Assembly: GCF_029360725.1 (NCBI RefSeq)
Contig: NZ_JARKMY010000001.1
Coordinates: 434,001-498,000 of the forward strand
Length of the DNA: 64,000 nt
DNA from: Chryseolinea sp. H1M3-3
GTDB lineage: Bacteria; Bacteroidota; Bacteroidia; Cytophagales; Cyclobacteriaceae
Direction of reading: 5' to 3'
Every line of letters starts with the position of its first letter. The first letter of the stretch is position 1. The notes beneath the pieces are model-generated. The model was not told where the DNA came from and searched no databases. It saw nothing but the letters and a program-made list of their open reading frames with translations. Below are positions 24,229 through 33,004 of the stretch, one piece after another. Both the position numbers and the translations under genes were made by a program.

Positions 24229-25545
24229 ATGAAAGAACATGTAGATCCTTTGCTTACACGTTCTCAGGAATTTGGGAATAGTCACACCGAAGAAGTTCAT
24301 GATATTTTATCTCGCACTCCGAAATGGATCGTGCAATGGGGTATTACCATTATCTTTGGGATTGTTCTTGTTGTATTAATTTTGAGTTGGATAATTAAAT
24401 ACCCCGACACAATCGTATCGAAAGTGGTTTTAACAACAAGGGTGCCGCCTTCCTCAATTATCGCAAGATCAAACGGACGAGTACAGTTTCTTGTAGAGGA
24501 GGGCGAACAGGTAAAAGCAAATGAAATATTGGCAATAATTGATAATTCCGCCCGACAAGACGACGTATTTGATGTAAAAAAACTTATTGCATCTTTTAGG
24601 AACGGAGACACGCTTGCAGATACAACTACCCTGCTAACATCGAATTTGCAACTGGGACAATTGCAAAATTCCTACCTAAAGTTCCTCTCCGCTTTAACCG
24701 ATGACTTGTTAACTCGAAAGAATAACATGTATCAAGAGCAGATCAAGACTCTACAACAGAGGATGGGAAGTTATCGGCATTTATCCGATCAACTTGAAAA
24801 TCAAAACAGGATACTAGAAAAGGAACTTTCCTTGGCAAAGAAGAAATTAATTCGCGACAGCGTATTGTTTCAAAATAGGACCACTTCAGCTGCTGACTGG
24901 GAAAAAGATCAAACGAGCTATTTGGAAGTTGAAAGATTATCTGACGCTTCGAAACTTCAGAGTACTAACAACGACATAGAGATTCTAAAAGTTGAGGCTC
25001 AAATCAATGAATTAAGAATTGCACAAAAAAAAGAAGAACTCCAACGACATCATTTAGTTACGGCGGCACTTGATCAATTGGAAAGCGAAGTCGCGGCGTG
25101 GGAACAACAATTTGTTTTAACAACACCAATCGACGGTAAGGTATCATTTACAAAATATTGGAGCGATGCACAATTTGTGCAATCAAATGAAGAGGTGATG
25201 GTGATCGTCCCGTCATCTGAAGTTTTGTATGGCAAAGTATTCACCCCGTTGTTTGGTTCGGGTAAAATAGAAATTGGTCAGTCGGTATACCTTAAGTTTG
25301 ATAATTATCCCTTCCAAGAATTTGGATCGGTATACAGTAAAGTTATTTCGATGTCCGCTGTTCCACGGAATAATATTTACATTGTTGAAGTTGAACTGCC
25401 ACATGGGTTATCTACAAATTTACACAAGAAATTGCTGTTCAAGAATGAAATGCAAGGGACCGCAGAAATTGTGACGCGCGATCTTCGACTTTTGGAAAGA
25501 CTATTTAACAAGATTTGGGCAGCGGCTAATTCGAAAAATTATTAA
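24229..25545 (+). CDS. HlyD-family membrane-fusion protein for peptide export
   Basis: About 438 residues from ATG 24229; a TTG at 24193 would add 12 residues but is less likely. One TM helix (about 38-58, 'WGITIIFGIVLVVLILSWII'), then a biotinyl-lipoyl-like half ('IIARSNGRVQFLVEEGEQVKANEILAII'), a long coiled coil (about 160-285), the second lipoyl half ('TTPIDGKVSFTKYWSDAQFV') and a beta-barrel region. It is the periplasmic adaptor of a type I exporter and pairs with the C39 ABC transporter at 30791-33004. It is the first rightward gene of the cluster, upstream of the precursor. Confidence 0.9.
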   Translation: MKEHVDPLLTRSQEFGNSHTEEVHDILSRTPKWIVQWGITIIFGIVLVVLILSWIIKYPDTIVSKVVLTTRVPPSSIIARSNGRVQFLVEEGEQVKANEILAIIDNSARQDDVFDVKKLIASFRNGDTLADTTTLLTSNLQLGQLQNSYLKFLSALTDDLLTRKNNMYQEQIKTLQQRMGSYRHLSDQLENQNRILEKELSLAKKKLIRDSVLFQNRTTSAADWEKDQTSYLEVERLSDASKLQSTNNDIEILKVEAQINELRIAQKKEELQRHHLVTAALDQLESEVAAWEQQFVLTTPIDGKVSFTKYWSDAQFVQSNEEVMVIVPSSEVLYGKVFTPLFGSGKIEIGQSVYLKFDNYPFQEFGSVYSKVISMSAVPRNNIYIVEVELPHGLSTNLHKKLLFKNEMQGTAEIVTRDLRLLERLFNKIWAAANSKNY

Positions 25546-25696
25546 GCAACTTTCATTCCGAACTTTTTATTTTTTGTCCTTTTTTTTTATTTTTTTTTGA
25601 ACAACTTCGCAGCGTGATGGTTTTTAAAGCGATATTTTCTTAAGGCATTTATTGTGCACAATGTTTATAAATGTTTAACCTTAAATGTTATCTTCT

Positions 25697-25894
25697 ATGA
25701 AAAAAAAATCCAGTAGCAAGTTTGAGGGTTTGAACGAAGCTCTCTTTGAACCAATCGATGAGAAGACACTGTCCTCCGTTAAAGGAGGTGGATTGACCAC
25801 AGTTAGCATGCCAACTTGGGATCATAATTGTAATTGCTCCTATCCAGATTCCTATCCCGTAGATGACACGCCTCCAGGTCCAATACCTGCATAG
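25697..25894 (+). CDS. RiPP precursor peptide with double-glycine leader and Pro-Pro-Gly core
   Basis: 65 residues from ATG 25697 (69 from ATG 25685). Leader: 'MKKKSSSKFEGLNEALFEP', then 'EKTLSSVKGGG', a typical GG-type cleavage site for a C39 peptidase. Core (about 33 residues): begins 'LTTVSMPTWDHNCNCSYPD' and ends 'VDDTPPGPIPA'. It offers Thr/Ser donors and Asp acceptors for ester links made by an ATP-grasp ligase, two Cys (N-C-N-C) for disulfide chemistry, and a collagen-like P-P-G-P-I-P tail. A hairpin terminator follows directly, as expected for a precursor made in excess over its enzymes. Precursor identity is inferred from leader, size and position; very likely. Confidence 0.85.
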   Translation: MKKKSSSKFEGLNEALFEPIDEKTLSSVKGGGLTTVSMPTWDHNCNCSYPDSYPVDDTPPGPIPA

Positions 25895-25909
25895 TTATTA
25901 ACTAAAAAT

Positions 25910-25950
25910 GGGGTGAGTCAAAGTTTGCTCTTGGCTCCCCCAATTTTGTT
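25910..25950 (+). terminator. Attenuating terminator between precursor and maturation genes
   Basis: GGGG-(t)-GAGTCAA pairs with TTGGCTCCCCC (11 pairs, one bulge, one G-T) around a 9-base loop, followed by AATTTTGTT. It ends right before the GTG at 25951. Partial readthrough would give much precursor mRNA and little enzyme mRNA. Confidence 0.75.
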
Positions 25951-25977
25951 GTGCCAAATTTTAGATTCCAATTTGCC

Positions 25978-26958
25978 GTGATTTTAATATTAAGTAACGA
26001 CATCGATGATGGTACCAATCAGGTTATTGATTGGCTCTACTCTTACGGTAAAAAATTTATTCGTGTGAATGGAAATCAATTTTTATCGTATGATTCCTCA
26101 ATAGCTTTGAGCAGCCAGGATACTACGAAATCTATTCAATCGAAACTTTTCGATTTTGATTCGGCTAGTGAAACCGATGTGGTGTGGTTCAGACGATGGG
26201 GCGCACCGGATAGCTTTATTCGTAATGATTTGCCTTCAAGTCTTGCATATCAAACCGGAAAATATTTACTAGGCCAATTCAATATCATTTCAAACATTTT
26301 TTTTGAATCTCTTTCTCACGTGAAATGGGTGAATCACCCTTCCGAATTAACACGGAACAAAGTACATGTTTTGGAACAGGCACTAAAAGCCGGGCTTAGA
26401 ATTCCTGAAACGCTCATTTGTTCCACAAGGGATGAACTCGTCCGATTTAAAAAGGTGCATGGCCGGATAATTACAAAAAGCATTGGCGATATATCTTTTT
26501 TTTACGAGGGAAAAAGTAGGTTCTCAATTTACACCTCGGAAATTGTGGATGAGGATATCTCTCTGGTCGACGAGCATTTTTTTCCTTCATTGGTACAGCA
26601 ATATATTCCTAAGCAATACGAATTGAGAATATTTTTTCTTGATGGAGAAGTTTATCCTATGGCGATTTTTTCGCAAACAAACGAGAAGACACGAATAGAC
26701 TTTAGAAACTACGATGCAATCAAACCAAATCGAACAGTACCATATTCGTTGCCTCCTATTATTAAACGGAAGATTCGTAAACTGATGAAATTATTGGACA
26801 TGAGTTGCGGATCAATTGATATGATAAAGGATTGTAAAGGAGATTACTACTTTTTAGAAGTCAATCCAGTCGGGCAATTTGGTATGGTTTCGTCGCCTTG
26901 TAATTATTTCCTAGAAAAAAGATTGGCTGAACATTTAATGAAAATAACAAACAGATGA
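25978..26958 (+). CDS. gwsG: ATP-grasp peptide ligase of a grasp-with-spasm system
   Basis: About 327 residues from GTG 25978. A GTG at 25951 would also be in frame but abuts the terminator's T tract, and the family normally begins with the strand 'ILILSN'. The ATP-grasp features are present: 'GRIITKSIGDISFFYEG', 'QQYIPKQYELRIFFLDGEVYPMAIF', 'DMIKDCKGDYYFLEVNPVGQF' with the E-x-N metal ligands. Related graspetide ligases form ester or amide bonds between Thr/Ser/Lys and Asp/Glu side chains of a precursor. It lies downstream of the precursor and overlaps the next small gene by 4 bases. No ATG start is available. Confidence 0.88.
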   Translation: MILILSNDIDDGTNQVIDWLYSYGKKFIRVNGNQFLSYDSSIALSSQDTTKSIQSKLFDFDSASETDVVWFRRWGAPDSFIRNDLPSSLAYQTGKYLLGQFNIISNIFFESLSHVKWVNHPSELTRNKVHVLEQALKAGLRIPETLICSTRDELVRFKKVHGRIITKSIGDISFFYEGKSRFSIYTSEIVDEDISLVDEHFFPSLVQQYIPKQYELRIFFLDGEVYPMAIFSQTNEKTRIDFRNYDAIKPNRTVPYSLPPIIKRKIRKLMKLLDMSCGSIDMIKDCKGDYYFLEVNPVGQFGMVSSPCNYFLEKRLAEHLMKITNR

Positions 26959-27158
26959 AGAATAAAAGTATAAACAGAACTTTTGAAGCACTTCGAATCG
27001 GAGAATCACTGCAGTTTGTTAAAGTCCAGGAAAGTACGGCCGGTAATTTTACAACAGTTGTCGGTAAATCTCGGAGTACGTTCTATCAAACCGAAAATAT
27101 GTTATGCGTTGATTTTTACAAACATGTTTCACGAATAGTGACGAAGTATGATATTTAA
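26955..27158 (+). CDS. Small protein encoded between gwsG and gwsS
   Basis: 67 residues. Its ATG overlaps the gwsG stop (ATGA) and its end overlaps the gwsS start by 11 bases, a tight translational coupling that argues it is real. Sequence is polar with a few strands ('SLQFVKVQESTAGNFTTVVGK') and a basic C-terminus; no TM segment, no double glycine. It might be a peptide-binding helper, but no family is recognised, and it could also be a spacer frame. Confidence 0.45.
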   Translation: MKNKSINRTFEALRIGESLQFVKVQESTAGNFTTVVGKSRSTFYQTENMLCVDFYKHVSRIVTKYDI

Positions 27159-28149
27159 ATTGTTTGCATGTTGTATTCCTGTTTCTGGCGCAAGGAGGAG
27201 CATAATCTGTGACATCCAAAGAGGCACTTATAAATTTATACCAAACATCCTTTATGATATTTTGACGACTCATAAGGATAAGTCCATTGAGTCGATAAAA
27301 TCAACTTACGGGCATAAATACAGTGACGAACTTGATTCTTATTTCTTGTTCTTAGAACAGAACGAATTCGGTTTTTGGTGTGACGATCCTAAAAGGTTTC
27401 CTGATATCAAGATGGAATGGATGCACCCTTCTGCCATCACCAACGCGATAATCGATATTGATGCGACATCCCACCATGACTATTCTAAAATTAGGTTCCA
27501 ACTTGATGATCTTGGGTGTCAGGCTCTACAACTCCGAATTTATGATGAGATTGAACCACAGCAACTGAGGAATATCATTTCCGAATTTAATGATAGTAGA
27601 CTTCGTTCAATTGATGTTGTAATTAAATATTCAAACAACCTCACAGTGGAAGTACTGTCTGAGCTTTGTCAAAGTCTTCAACGTGTAAGAAGTGTTCAAA
27701 TACATTCGTCTCCAGAACTCAAAAAAGTTCAAGTCTTTGGGATTAAGACTCCGCTAAATTTTCTTACCGAGGAAATTAATGATCACACGCATTGTGGAGT
27801 CGTCAACGCAAGCTACTTTGTCGCGAATGTTTCGAGCTTCACAGAAAGCCTTCACTACAATAGCTGTCTAAATCGAAAGATCGGCATTGATATTCATGGA
27901 AATATCAAGAACTGTCCTTCGTTTCGTAGTACGTTCGGAAACATCAAAGATTCCACCTTACGCGAAGCGTTAGATAGGCCAGGCTTTAAAGATTTTTGGA
28001 ACGTTACAAAGGATAGCGTTACAATTTGTTGTGATTGCGAGTTCAGATATATATGTATGGACTGTCGCGCTTTCACAAAGGACAACGAAAAGCATGGTAA
28101 ACCTGAAAAATGTAATTATGATCCATACACTGCAAAATGGGCTAGTTAA
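27148..28149 (+). CDS. gwsS: SPASM-domain peptide maturase of a grasp-with-spasm system
   Basis: 333 residues. The C-terminal SPASM domain has the expected cysteine set: C240, C256, then 'CCDCEFRYICMDCRAF' (C294, C295, C297, C303, C306) and C322. The N-terminal two thirds lack the radical-SAM CxxxCxxC, which is normal for this family ('SPASM_w_grasp') and suggests that it binds Fe-S clusters or the peptide without a standard SAM site. It works with the ATP-grasp ligase encoded upstream. A linker gene overlaps its start. The next gene (hydroxylase) begins 17 bases after its stop, so the operon continues. Confidence 0.85.
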   Translation: MIFKLFACCIPVSGARRSIICDIQRGTYKFIPNILYDILTTHKDKSIESIKSTYGHKYSDELDSYFLFLEQNEFGFWCDDPKRFPDIKMEWMHPSAITNAIIDIDATSHHDYSKIRFQLDDLGCQALQLRIYDEIEPQQLRNIISEFNDSRLRSIDVVIKYSNNLTVEVLSELCQSLQRVRSVQIHSSPELKKVQVFGIKTPLNFLTEEINDHTHCGVVNASYFVANVSSFTESLHYNSCLNRKIGIDIHGNIKNCPSFRSTFGNIKDSTLREALDRPGFKDFWNVTKDSVTICCDCEFRYICMDCRAFTKDNEKHGKPEKCNYDPYTAKWAS

Positions 28150-28166
28150 ACTTTAAATTTATTTAT

Positions 28167-29162
28167 ATGGTTAGCGAATTAAATAAAGTAAGTGTTATTA
28201 CGATTGGAGCAGCTCTCGTGTTAAGAAAATTTGCGGAACTATCTAACGCGAAAATTTCATTTAACAATATCTTGAATGCGATTGAATCACATTACGATGG
28301 GAAAGGCTTTTCGATGCTTGAAATAGATAAGATCTTAAAAAATTGGGGATTTGATACGTTTGCTGCCCGAATTAAGGAAGAAGCCTTAGATCAAATTGAT
28401 TTTCCGGTTATAAGCCATATAATCGAAAATGACGAAGAGGAGTTTGTTCTTCTGACAAATTACCAAGATGGTATTGTTAGTTTTATAGAGCCTGGCTCGA
28501 TGGAAAAGCATGAGTCACTGTCGGAGTTTAGGAATAAGTGGCAAGGAATCGTTTTAATGGCTGATGCCCAAGAGGGAATCGTTGAGAATGATTTTGAGAA
28601 CAAACAGACCGAGCACGAAAAAGTCAAAAATAACTTTATAAAAACCAAAATGAAATTTGTTGACAACTTCTTTTCCGACGAAGAATGCGATCAACTAATA
28701 CAAATTTCAAAGTCAGAGATGAAACGAAGCTTGGTAACAAACGGGTATCACTCCGCAGTATCCAATCGACGCACTAGTTATTCAGCTACGCTTCGAGATA
28801 TGGATCAAACACTCAAGGACAATATTAGATTAAAAAGTACTCAGTTGCTTGGGGATTTGCCGTTCGAAAAATTCGAAGAATTTCAGTGCGTGTCCTACGA
28901 TAAATATCAAGAATTTAAAGCCCATTTTGATGCGGGAAAAGGAATGAAACGTCCTTATACAATTTTGGTTTATTTGAATGAAAATTTCGATGGTGGCGAA
29001 ACATATTTTCCTCTTCTTGACCTTGTTGTTAAACCAAAAAAAGGAAAGGCAATTATGTTTCACAATCTGGAACCGGATGAATCGATAAATATTTACTCTT
29101 TCCACGCTGGCCTAAAGGTGGAGAATGGAATCAAATTTGCGTGCAATATTTGGGTAAGATGA
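28167..29162 (+). CDS. Prolyl-4-hydroxylase-like oxygenase with C39-like N-terminal domain
   Basis: 331 residues, two domains. The C-terminal half (about 160-331) is a 2-oxoglutarate/Fe(II) dioxygenase of the P4H type: 'RRTSYSATL' (201-209), metal ligands H253 and D255 in 'KAHFDAG', H313 in 'SFHAGL', and the 2OG-binding Lys323 in 'NGIKFACNIWV'. Residues 1-130 look like a C39 peptidase fold without a catalytic Cys ('GFSMLEIDKILKNWGF', 'FVLLTNYQDGIVSFIEPG', 'FRNKWQGIVLM'). The core peptide ends in Pro-Pro-Gly, the classical collagen hydroxylation motif, so the substrate is probably the precursor, recruited through its leader. That link is inference. Confidence 0.85.
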   Translation: MVSELNKVSVITIGAALVLRKFAELSNAKISFNNILNAIESHYDGKGFSMLEIDKILKNWGFDTFAARIKEEALDQIDFPVISHIIENDEEEFVLLTNYQDGIVSFIEPGSMEKHESLSEFRNKWQGIVLMADAQEGIVENDFENKQTEHEKVKNNFIKTKMKFVDNFFSDEECDQLIQISKSEMKRSLVTNGYHSAVSNRRTSYSATLRDMDQTLKDNIRLKSTQLLGDLPFEKFEEFQCVSYDKYQEFKAHFDAGKGMKRPYTILVYLNENFDGGETYFPLLDLVVKPKKGKAIMFHNLEPDESINIYSFHAGLKVENGIKFACNIWVR

Positions 29163-29181
29163 TAATTAAAATGATTACAAA

Positions 29182-29571
29182 ATGCTTTTACGAACGATAT
29201 TCACAATAATAGTAGCGGCGACATTTGTGTGCCACGGTTATGCGATGACGGATAGTCGACTAGAAGAATTTGTGCTTAAGGTGGAATCGTTTTATCAACG
29301 GAACAGGCATATAAAATTTGGTCCCGTTACTACTGGCCGGATGCCAAATTACAGCCCACATCAATCACCGCGAACCATACCTAACTCTCTTGCGACTTTT
29401 ACCGACGCTGTAACAGGGCTTGTTTATTGTCCAAGTGAAGGCTGGGTTGCAGACCCAGCATTAAATTTAAGCCTAGACGTGAATAAAGGGATTGTCAAAG
29501 ACAGCAAGACTGGGAAGGAGTATGACTTGAAATCACTCCGCTCTAATAAAAAAGAAAAGAAAGGTTCTTAA
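29182..29571 (+). CDS. Small secreted protein of RiPP cluster
   Basis: 129 residues with a clear signal peptide ('LLRTIFTIIVAATFVCHGYA'). The mature part is basic at the end ('SLRSNKKEKKGS') with a Pro-rich middle ('MPNYSPHQSPRTIPNSLATF'). I recognise no family. It lies 19 bases after the hydroxylase stop and 12 bases before the next secreted protein gene, so it is in the same operon. Perhaps a periplasmic partner or an immunity component; undetermined. Confidence 0.6.
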   Translation: MLLRTIFTIIVAATFVCHGYAMTDSRLEEFVLKVESFYQRNRHIKFGPVTTGRMPNYSPHQSPRTIPNSLATFTDAVTGLVYCPSEGWVADPALNLSLDVNKGIVKDSKTGKEYDLKSLRSNKKEKKGS

Positions 29572-29583
29572 AATATTTTTTGT

Positions 29584-30780
29584 ATGCTGGCGGTTATATC
29601 TTTTGGACTTATCTTTCTTTCAATAATTTCACACGCACAAACCAGATTTAATAACGAGAACGTCTACAAGTTCTCCGACGAAATTATTAAGAATTTCGAC
29701 AAGGGAGGAAAGACGGACTTTGCTAAGGCTGCACAGGATTTTTCTTTCATTGGGGATTATAAGAATGTGTTGCTTTTCGATGGAAAATTCCGTCAGCCTT
29801 ACGCAACAATAAAAAATTCCGATAGTTCATTTTTTAAGAAGTTTCATACCGTTGAGGCGGCTGAGTATATTATTAGCCGTGCAGACAAGGAACGAATAAT
29901 TATAATCAATGAGGCACATCATTTCCCTTACCATCGCGTATTCATCGCGTCTTTACTTCCGGGCTTGTATGCCAAGGGATTTCGATACTATGGGGCAGAG
30001 ACTCTAAATTTTTCAGATAGTTTAATTAATGAACGAAAATACCCTCTGTTAAGCAGCGGATATTACACCGCCGAGCCACAATTTGGAAACCTAGTCCGGG
30101 ATGCACTCACTCAAGGATTTCGGGTTTTTGCATATGAAGCGAGGACAAAGGAAACAATCAGCAATCCTAAACTAAGGGAAATTGAACAAGCAAAAAATAT
30201 TCAGCAAGTCTTAAATAGAGATCCGTCGGCCAAAATATTGATTCATGCAGGATATGATCACATAAGGGAAGATTCCTTGGGGGGTAGTTGGGAGAAAGCA
30301 ATGGCCTCCCGGTTAAAAGAGCTAACGGGCATAAATCCGTTTACGATAAATCAAGAAGTTCTCACGGAGCGAATAGACCCATCGTTGGAAAATCCTTTTT
30401 TCAAAATGGTATCTGTTCAAGTTCCATCTATTTTACTTGATGGATCGGGTAATGTTTTCTCTGGTCCCGAGGGCACAAATTATTATGATGTCCGAATGTG
30501 CCATCCGAGGACGAAATATATCGAAAACCGACCTCACTGGTTATTTAATAACAACCGAAAAGCAGTTCTTATAGACAAAAAAAAATTGATTGTTGGATTT
30601 CCGTGCCTGGTTCAAGCATACAAGTCTAATGAAGATCCAGCAGTCGCGGTGCCGGTAGATGTTATTGAAATTTCAAGCGGAGAAATGAATAAGCCACTGG
30701 TATTGACAACCGGTGATTATAAAGTTCTCATAAAGGGTATTGGCGGGAAAGAAAATATGATTGACCTTTCTGTCAAGTAA
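29584..30780 (+). CDS. Secreted ERE/ChaN-like superfamily protein
   Basis: 398 residues with an N-terminal signal peptide ('LLAVISFGLIFLSIISHAQ' region). The segment 'IIIINEAHHFPYHRVFIASLLPGLYAKGFRYYGAETL' region (residues 105-141: NEAHH at 109-113, H117, E139) has the E...H pattern of the erythromycin esterase/ChaN/TIKI-like hydrolase superfamily; 'LIHAGYDHIRE' later may add a second His cluster. The C-terminal 130 residues are unassigned. Members hydrolyse esters or peptides or bind haem. In this operon an esterase could cut the peptide ester links, as self-protection or maturation; speculative. Confidence 0.55.
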   Translation: MLAVISFGLIFLSIISHAQTRFNNENVYKFSDEIIKNFDKGGKTDFAKAAQDFSFIGDYKNVLLFDGKFRQPYATIKNSDSSFFKKFHTVEAAEYIISRADKERIIIINEAHHFPYHRVFIASLLPGLYAKGFRYYGAETLNFSDSLINERKYPLLSSGYYTAEPQFGNLVRDALTQGFRVFAYEARTKETISNPKLREIEQAKNIQQVLNRDPSAKILIHAGYDHIREDSLGGSWEKAMASRLKELTGINPFTINQEVLTERIDPSLENPFFKMVSVQVPSILLDGSGNVFSGPEGTNYYDVRMCHPRTKYIENRPHWLFNNNRKAVLIDKKKLIVGFPCLVQAYKSNEDPAVAVPVDVIEISSGEMNKPLVLTTGDYKVLIKGIGGKENMIDLSVK

Positions 30781-30790
30781 AAAATACGAT

Positions 30791-33004
30791 TTAATCAGTA
30801 TGAACAAGAGAATGAAGCTGCTTCTTAACCAACGTGTAATATGAGCCCTTCTTCTCAAGAAGTTCTGCGTGTGACCCCATTTCTTTGATCATTCCATCTT
30901 CCAAGACGATTATCTGATCAGCCTTTTGAATTGTGCTAAGTCGATGCGCTACAACTACAACTGTTCGATTTGATAAAAACTGGTTGAGATTATTGAGGAT
31001 TGTAGTTTCATTATTTGCATCAAGCGAATTTGTGGCCTCATCTAGAAAAATCATTCTTGGATTTTTGTAAACAACTCGAGCAATAAGAAGTCTTTGTTTC
31101 TGCCCCTGGCTTAAATTAATGCCATCGCTGCCAATCTTTGTATTATATCCTAATGGAAGCGTTTCTATAAAATCATGAATATTTGCGATACGAGTGGCCC
31201 TTATCAATTTATCATGGTCTACTGTCTCGTCAGACAAAGCGATATTATTCGCAATTGTATCCGAAAAAATGTAACCATCCTGCATAACGGCACCGCATTT
31301 TTGCCGCCACAGGTCATTATGCACATAAGTTAAATTGTAATTTTCAAAGAGTATTTCTCCTTCTGTGGGTTCGTGCAATCTTAGTAGCAATTTCAGAAGC
31401 GTGGTTTTGCCGCTCCCGCTAGGTCCCACTATTGCCGTGATTTTGTTTGCGGGAATCTCAACGTTTATTTTATTTAATATTTTGGGTGATCGAGTACTAC
31501 CATAACTGAAGACGAGATTTCGTAATGTAATTGTGCCTTCTTCCGGAATTTTCTTAAAATAATTCTGCGATGTAACCTCATCCTTTTTTTCGAGAATTTC
31601 TCCTAGTCGTTCCAAACTAATTTTGGCGTCTTGGGTGTTTTGCAGAAAGCCAATGAGTTGAAGTATAGGAGTATTTAATTGTCCAATAATAAATTGAATT
31701 GCAAGCATCATTCCCATTGTAATTTCTCCGTTAATAACCGATAGGGCGGCGATTACAGAAATAGTGACATTTTTTATTTCATTTAAAAATAATCCACCAA
31801 AATTCTGGTATTGTTCGAGAGCAAGAGATTTAATTTGATTTCTAAAAATTCCTGCGCGAATGGTTTCCCATTCCCACCTTTTTTTCTTCTCACAATTTGA
31901 AAGCTTGATTTCCTGAATACCGGCTACCAGTTGAAGAATTGAATTTTGATTTTCTGATTCAAGCGCAAAATTTTTATAATTGATGTTTCTTCTTTTCTTC
32001 ATGAAAAGAATTACCCACAGAGTAAATATCAAACTTCCAACAAAAAATACCGCGAATATTTTAAAATTGTACAAGGCTAAAACGATGCTAAAAATGCTTA
32101 CAGTAATAACTGCCGAAAAAATATTTATGACGGTGTTGGTTAGAAACCGTTCGATCTTCTGGTGATCATCAATCCGTTTAAGTATATCTCCGGTCATCTT
32201 GCTATTAAAGAAGCTCATGGGTAGTCTCATCAGCTTCATTAGAAATTCTGCGACCAGGGAAATACTCACACGGGAATTGATATGAACCAAAATCCAACTC
32301 CGAAGTATATTTAAGGAAGTTTGTCCCGTGAATAGAGCCACTTGCCCAAGTAGTATAAGATATAAAAAATCTATATTTCGTTGGTTTATCCCGATGTCAA
32401 CGATGGACTGAGTGAGAAACGGAAGAAAGAGCTGAAGCATAATGCCTAAGAGTATTCCCAAGCATAGCTGAATAATCAGTTTTTTATAATTGTTGAGATA
32501 CCCAAAAATGGACTTAAAGCCGTACTTGATTTCGGGTTCATTGTCTAGGTCGTAAAATCTGTTGGTCGGCTCCAATAGTAGAATTCTCCCAGTAGCTCCG
32601 CTGCCATTATTCTGAATATTAACAGAAGGCGTTGCTTGCCACCCTCTAATAAATTCTGCCGGCGTGAATTTGATGAAGCCAAAGGCGGGATCGGCAACAT
32701 AAATTTTTTTTTTGGTCGTCCTGTATACCACGACATAGTGTTGATTTTTCCAATGCGCGATAAGTGGTAAAGGCGATTCCTCGATGAGGGTTCTTAAAGA
32801 AATTGAAGCAGCAATAGTCCTAAATCCGATTGATTCGGCTGCGTCGCTTAAATCGAGCAACGACACTCCCTCACGGGAGGTAAAACAGCTATCTCTCAAT
32901 TTTTTTAGACTTATGGCCTTACCGTAGAACTTCGCAATCATTACCAAGCAGGCCGAACCACAATCCGTGGAATCTAACTGATGAGTAAATGGAAAATTTC
33001 TCAA
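30791..33004 (-). CDS. C39-peptidase ABC exporter (PCAT) for the RiPP
   Basis: 737 residues. The N-terminal C39 peptidase has 'STDCGSACLVMI' (Cys15), 'HWKNQHYVVVY' (His89) and 'VADPA' (Asp105), the full catalytic set. Six TM helices follow (about 165-440), then an ABC ATPase with Walker A 'VGPSGSGKTT', signature 'LSQGQKQRLLIAR' and Walker B 'MIFLDEATNSLD'. It cuts the precursor after the GG site and exports the core, working with the HlyD protein encoded at 24229. It is convergent with the operon on the + strand (11 bases apart) and divergent from the first glycosyltransferase. Confidence 0.95.
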   Translation of the reverse strand: MRNFPFTHQLDSTDCGSACLVMIAKFYGKAISLKKLRDSCFTSREGVSLLDLSDAAESIGFRTIAASISLRTLIEESPLPLIAHWKNQHYVVVYRTTKKKIYVADPAFGFIKFTPAEFIRGWQATPSVNIQNNGSGATGRILLLEPTNRFYDLDNEPEIKYGFKSIFGYLNNYKKLIIQLCLGILLGIMLQLFLPFLTQSIVDIGINQRNIDFLYLILLGQVALFTGQTSLNILRSWILVHINSRVSISLVAEFLMKLMRLPMSFFNSKMTGDILKRIDDHQKIERFLTNTVINIFSAVITVSIFSIVLALYNFKIFAVFFVGSLIFTLWVILFMKKRRNINYKNFALESENQNSILQLVAGIQEIKLSNCEKKKRWEWETIRAGIFRNQIKSLALEQYQNFGGLFLNEIKNVTISVIAALSVINGEITMGMMLAIQFIIGQLNTPILQLIGFLQNTQDAKISLERLGEILEKKDEVTSQNYFKKIPEEGTITLRNLVFSYGSTRSPKILNKINVEIPANKITAIVGPSGSGKTTLLKLLLRLHEPTEGEILFENYNLTYVHNDLWRQKCGAVMQDGYIFSDTIANNIALSDETVDHDKLIRATRIANIHDFIETLPLGYNTKIGSDGINLSQGQKQRLLIARVVYKNPRMIFLDEATNSLDANNETTILNNLNQFLSNRTVVVVAHRLSTIQKADQIIVLEDGMIKEMGSHAELLEKKGSYYTLVKKQLHSLVHTD

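Noticed and set aside
27148-28149. GwsS as a standard radical-SAM enzyme
   Set aside because: No CxxxCxxC in the N-terminal part; only the SPASM cysteines are present.
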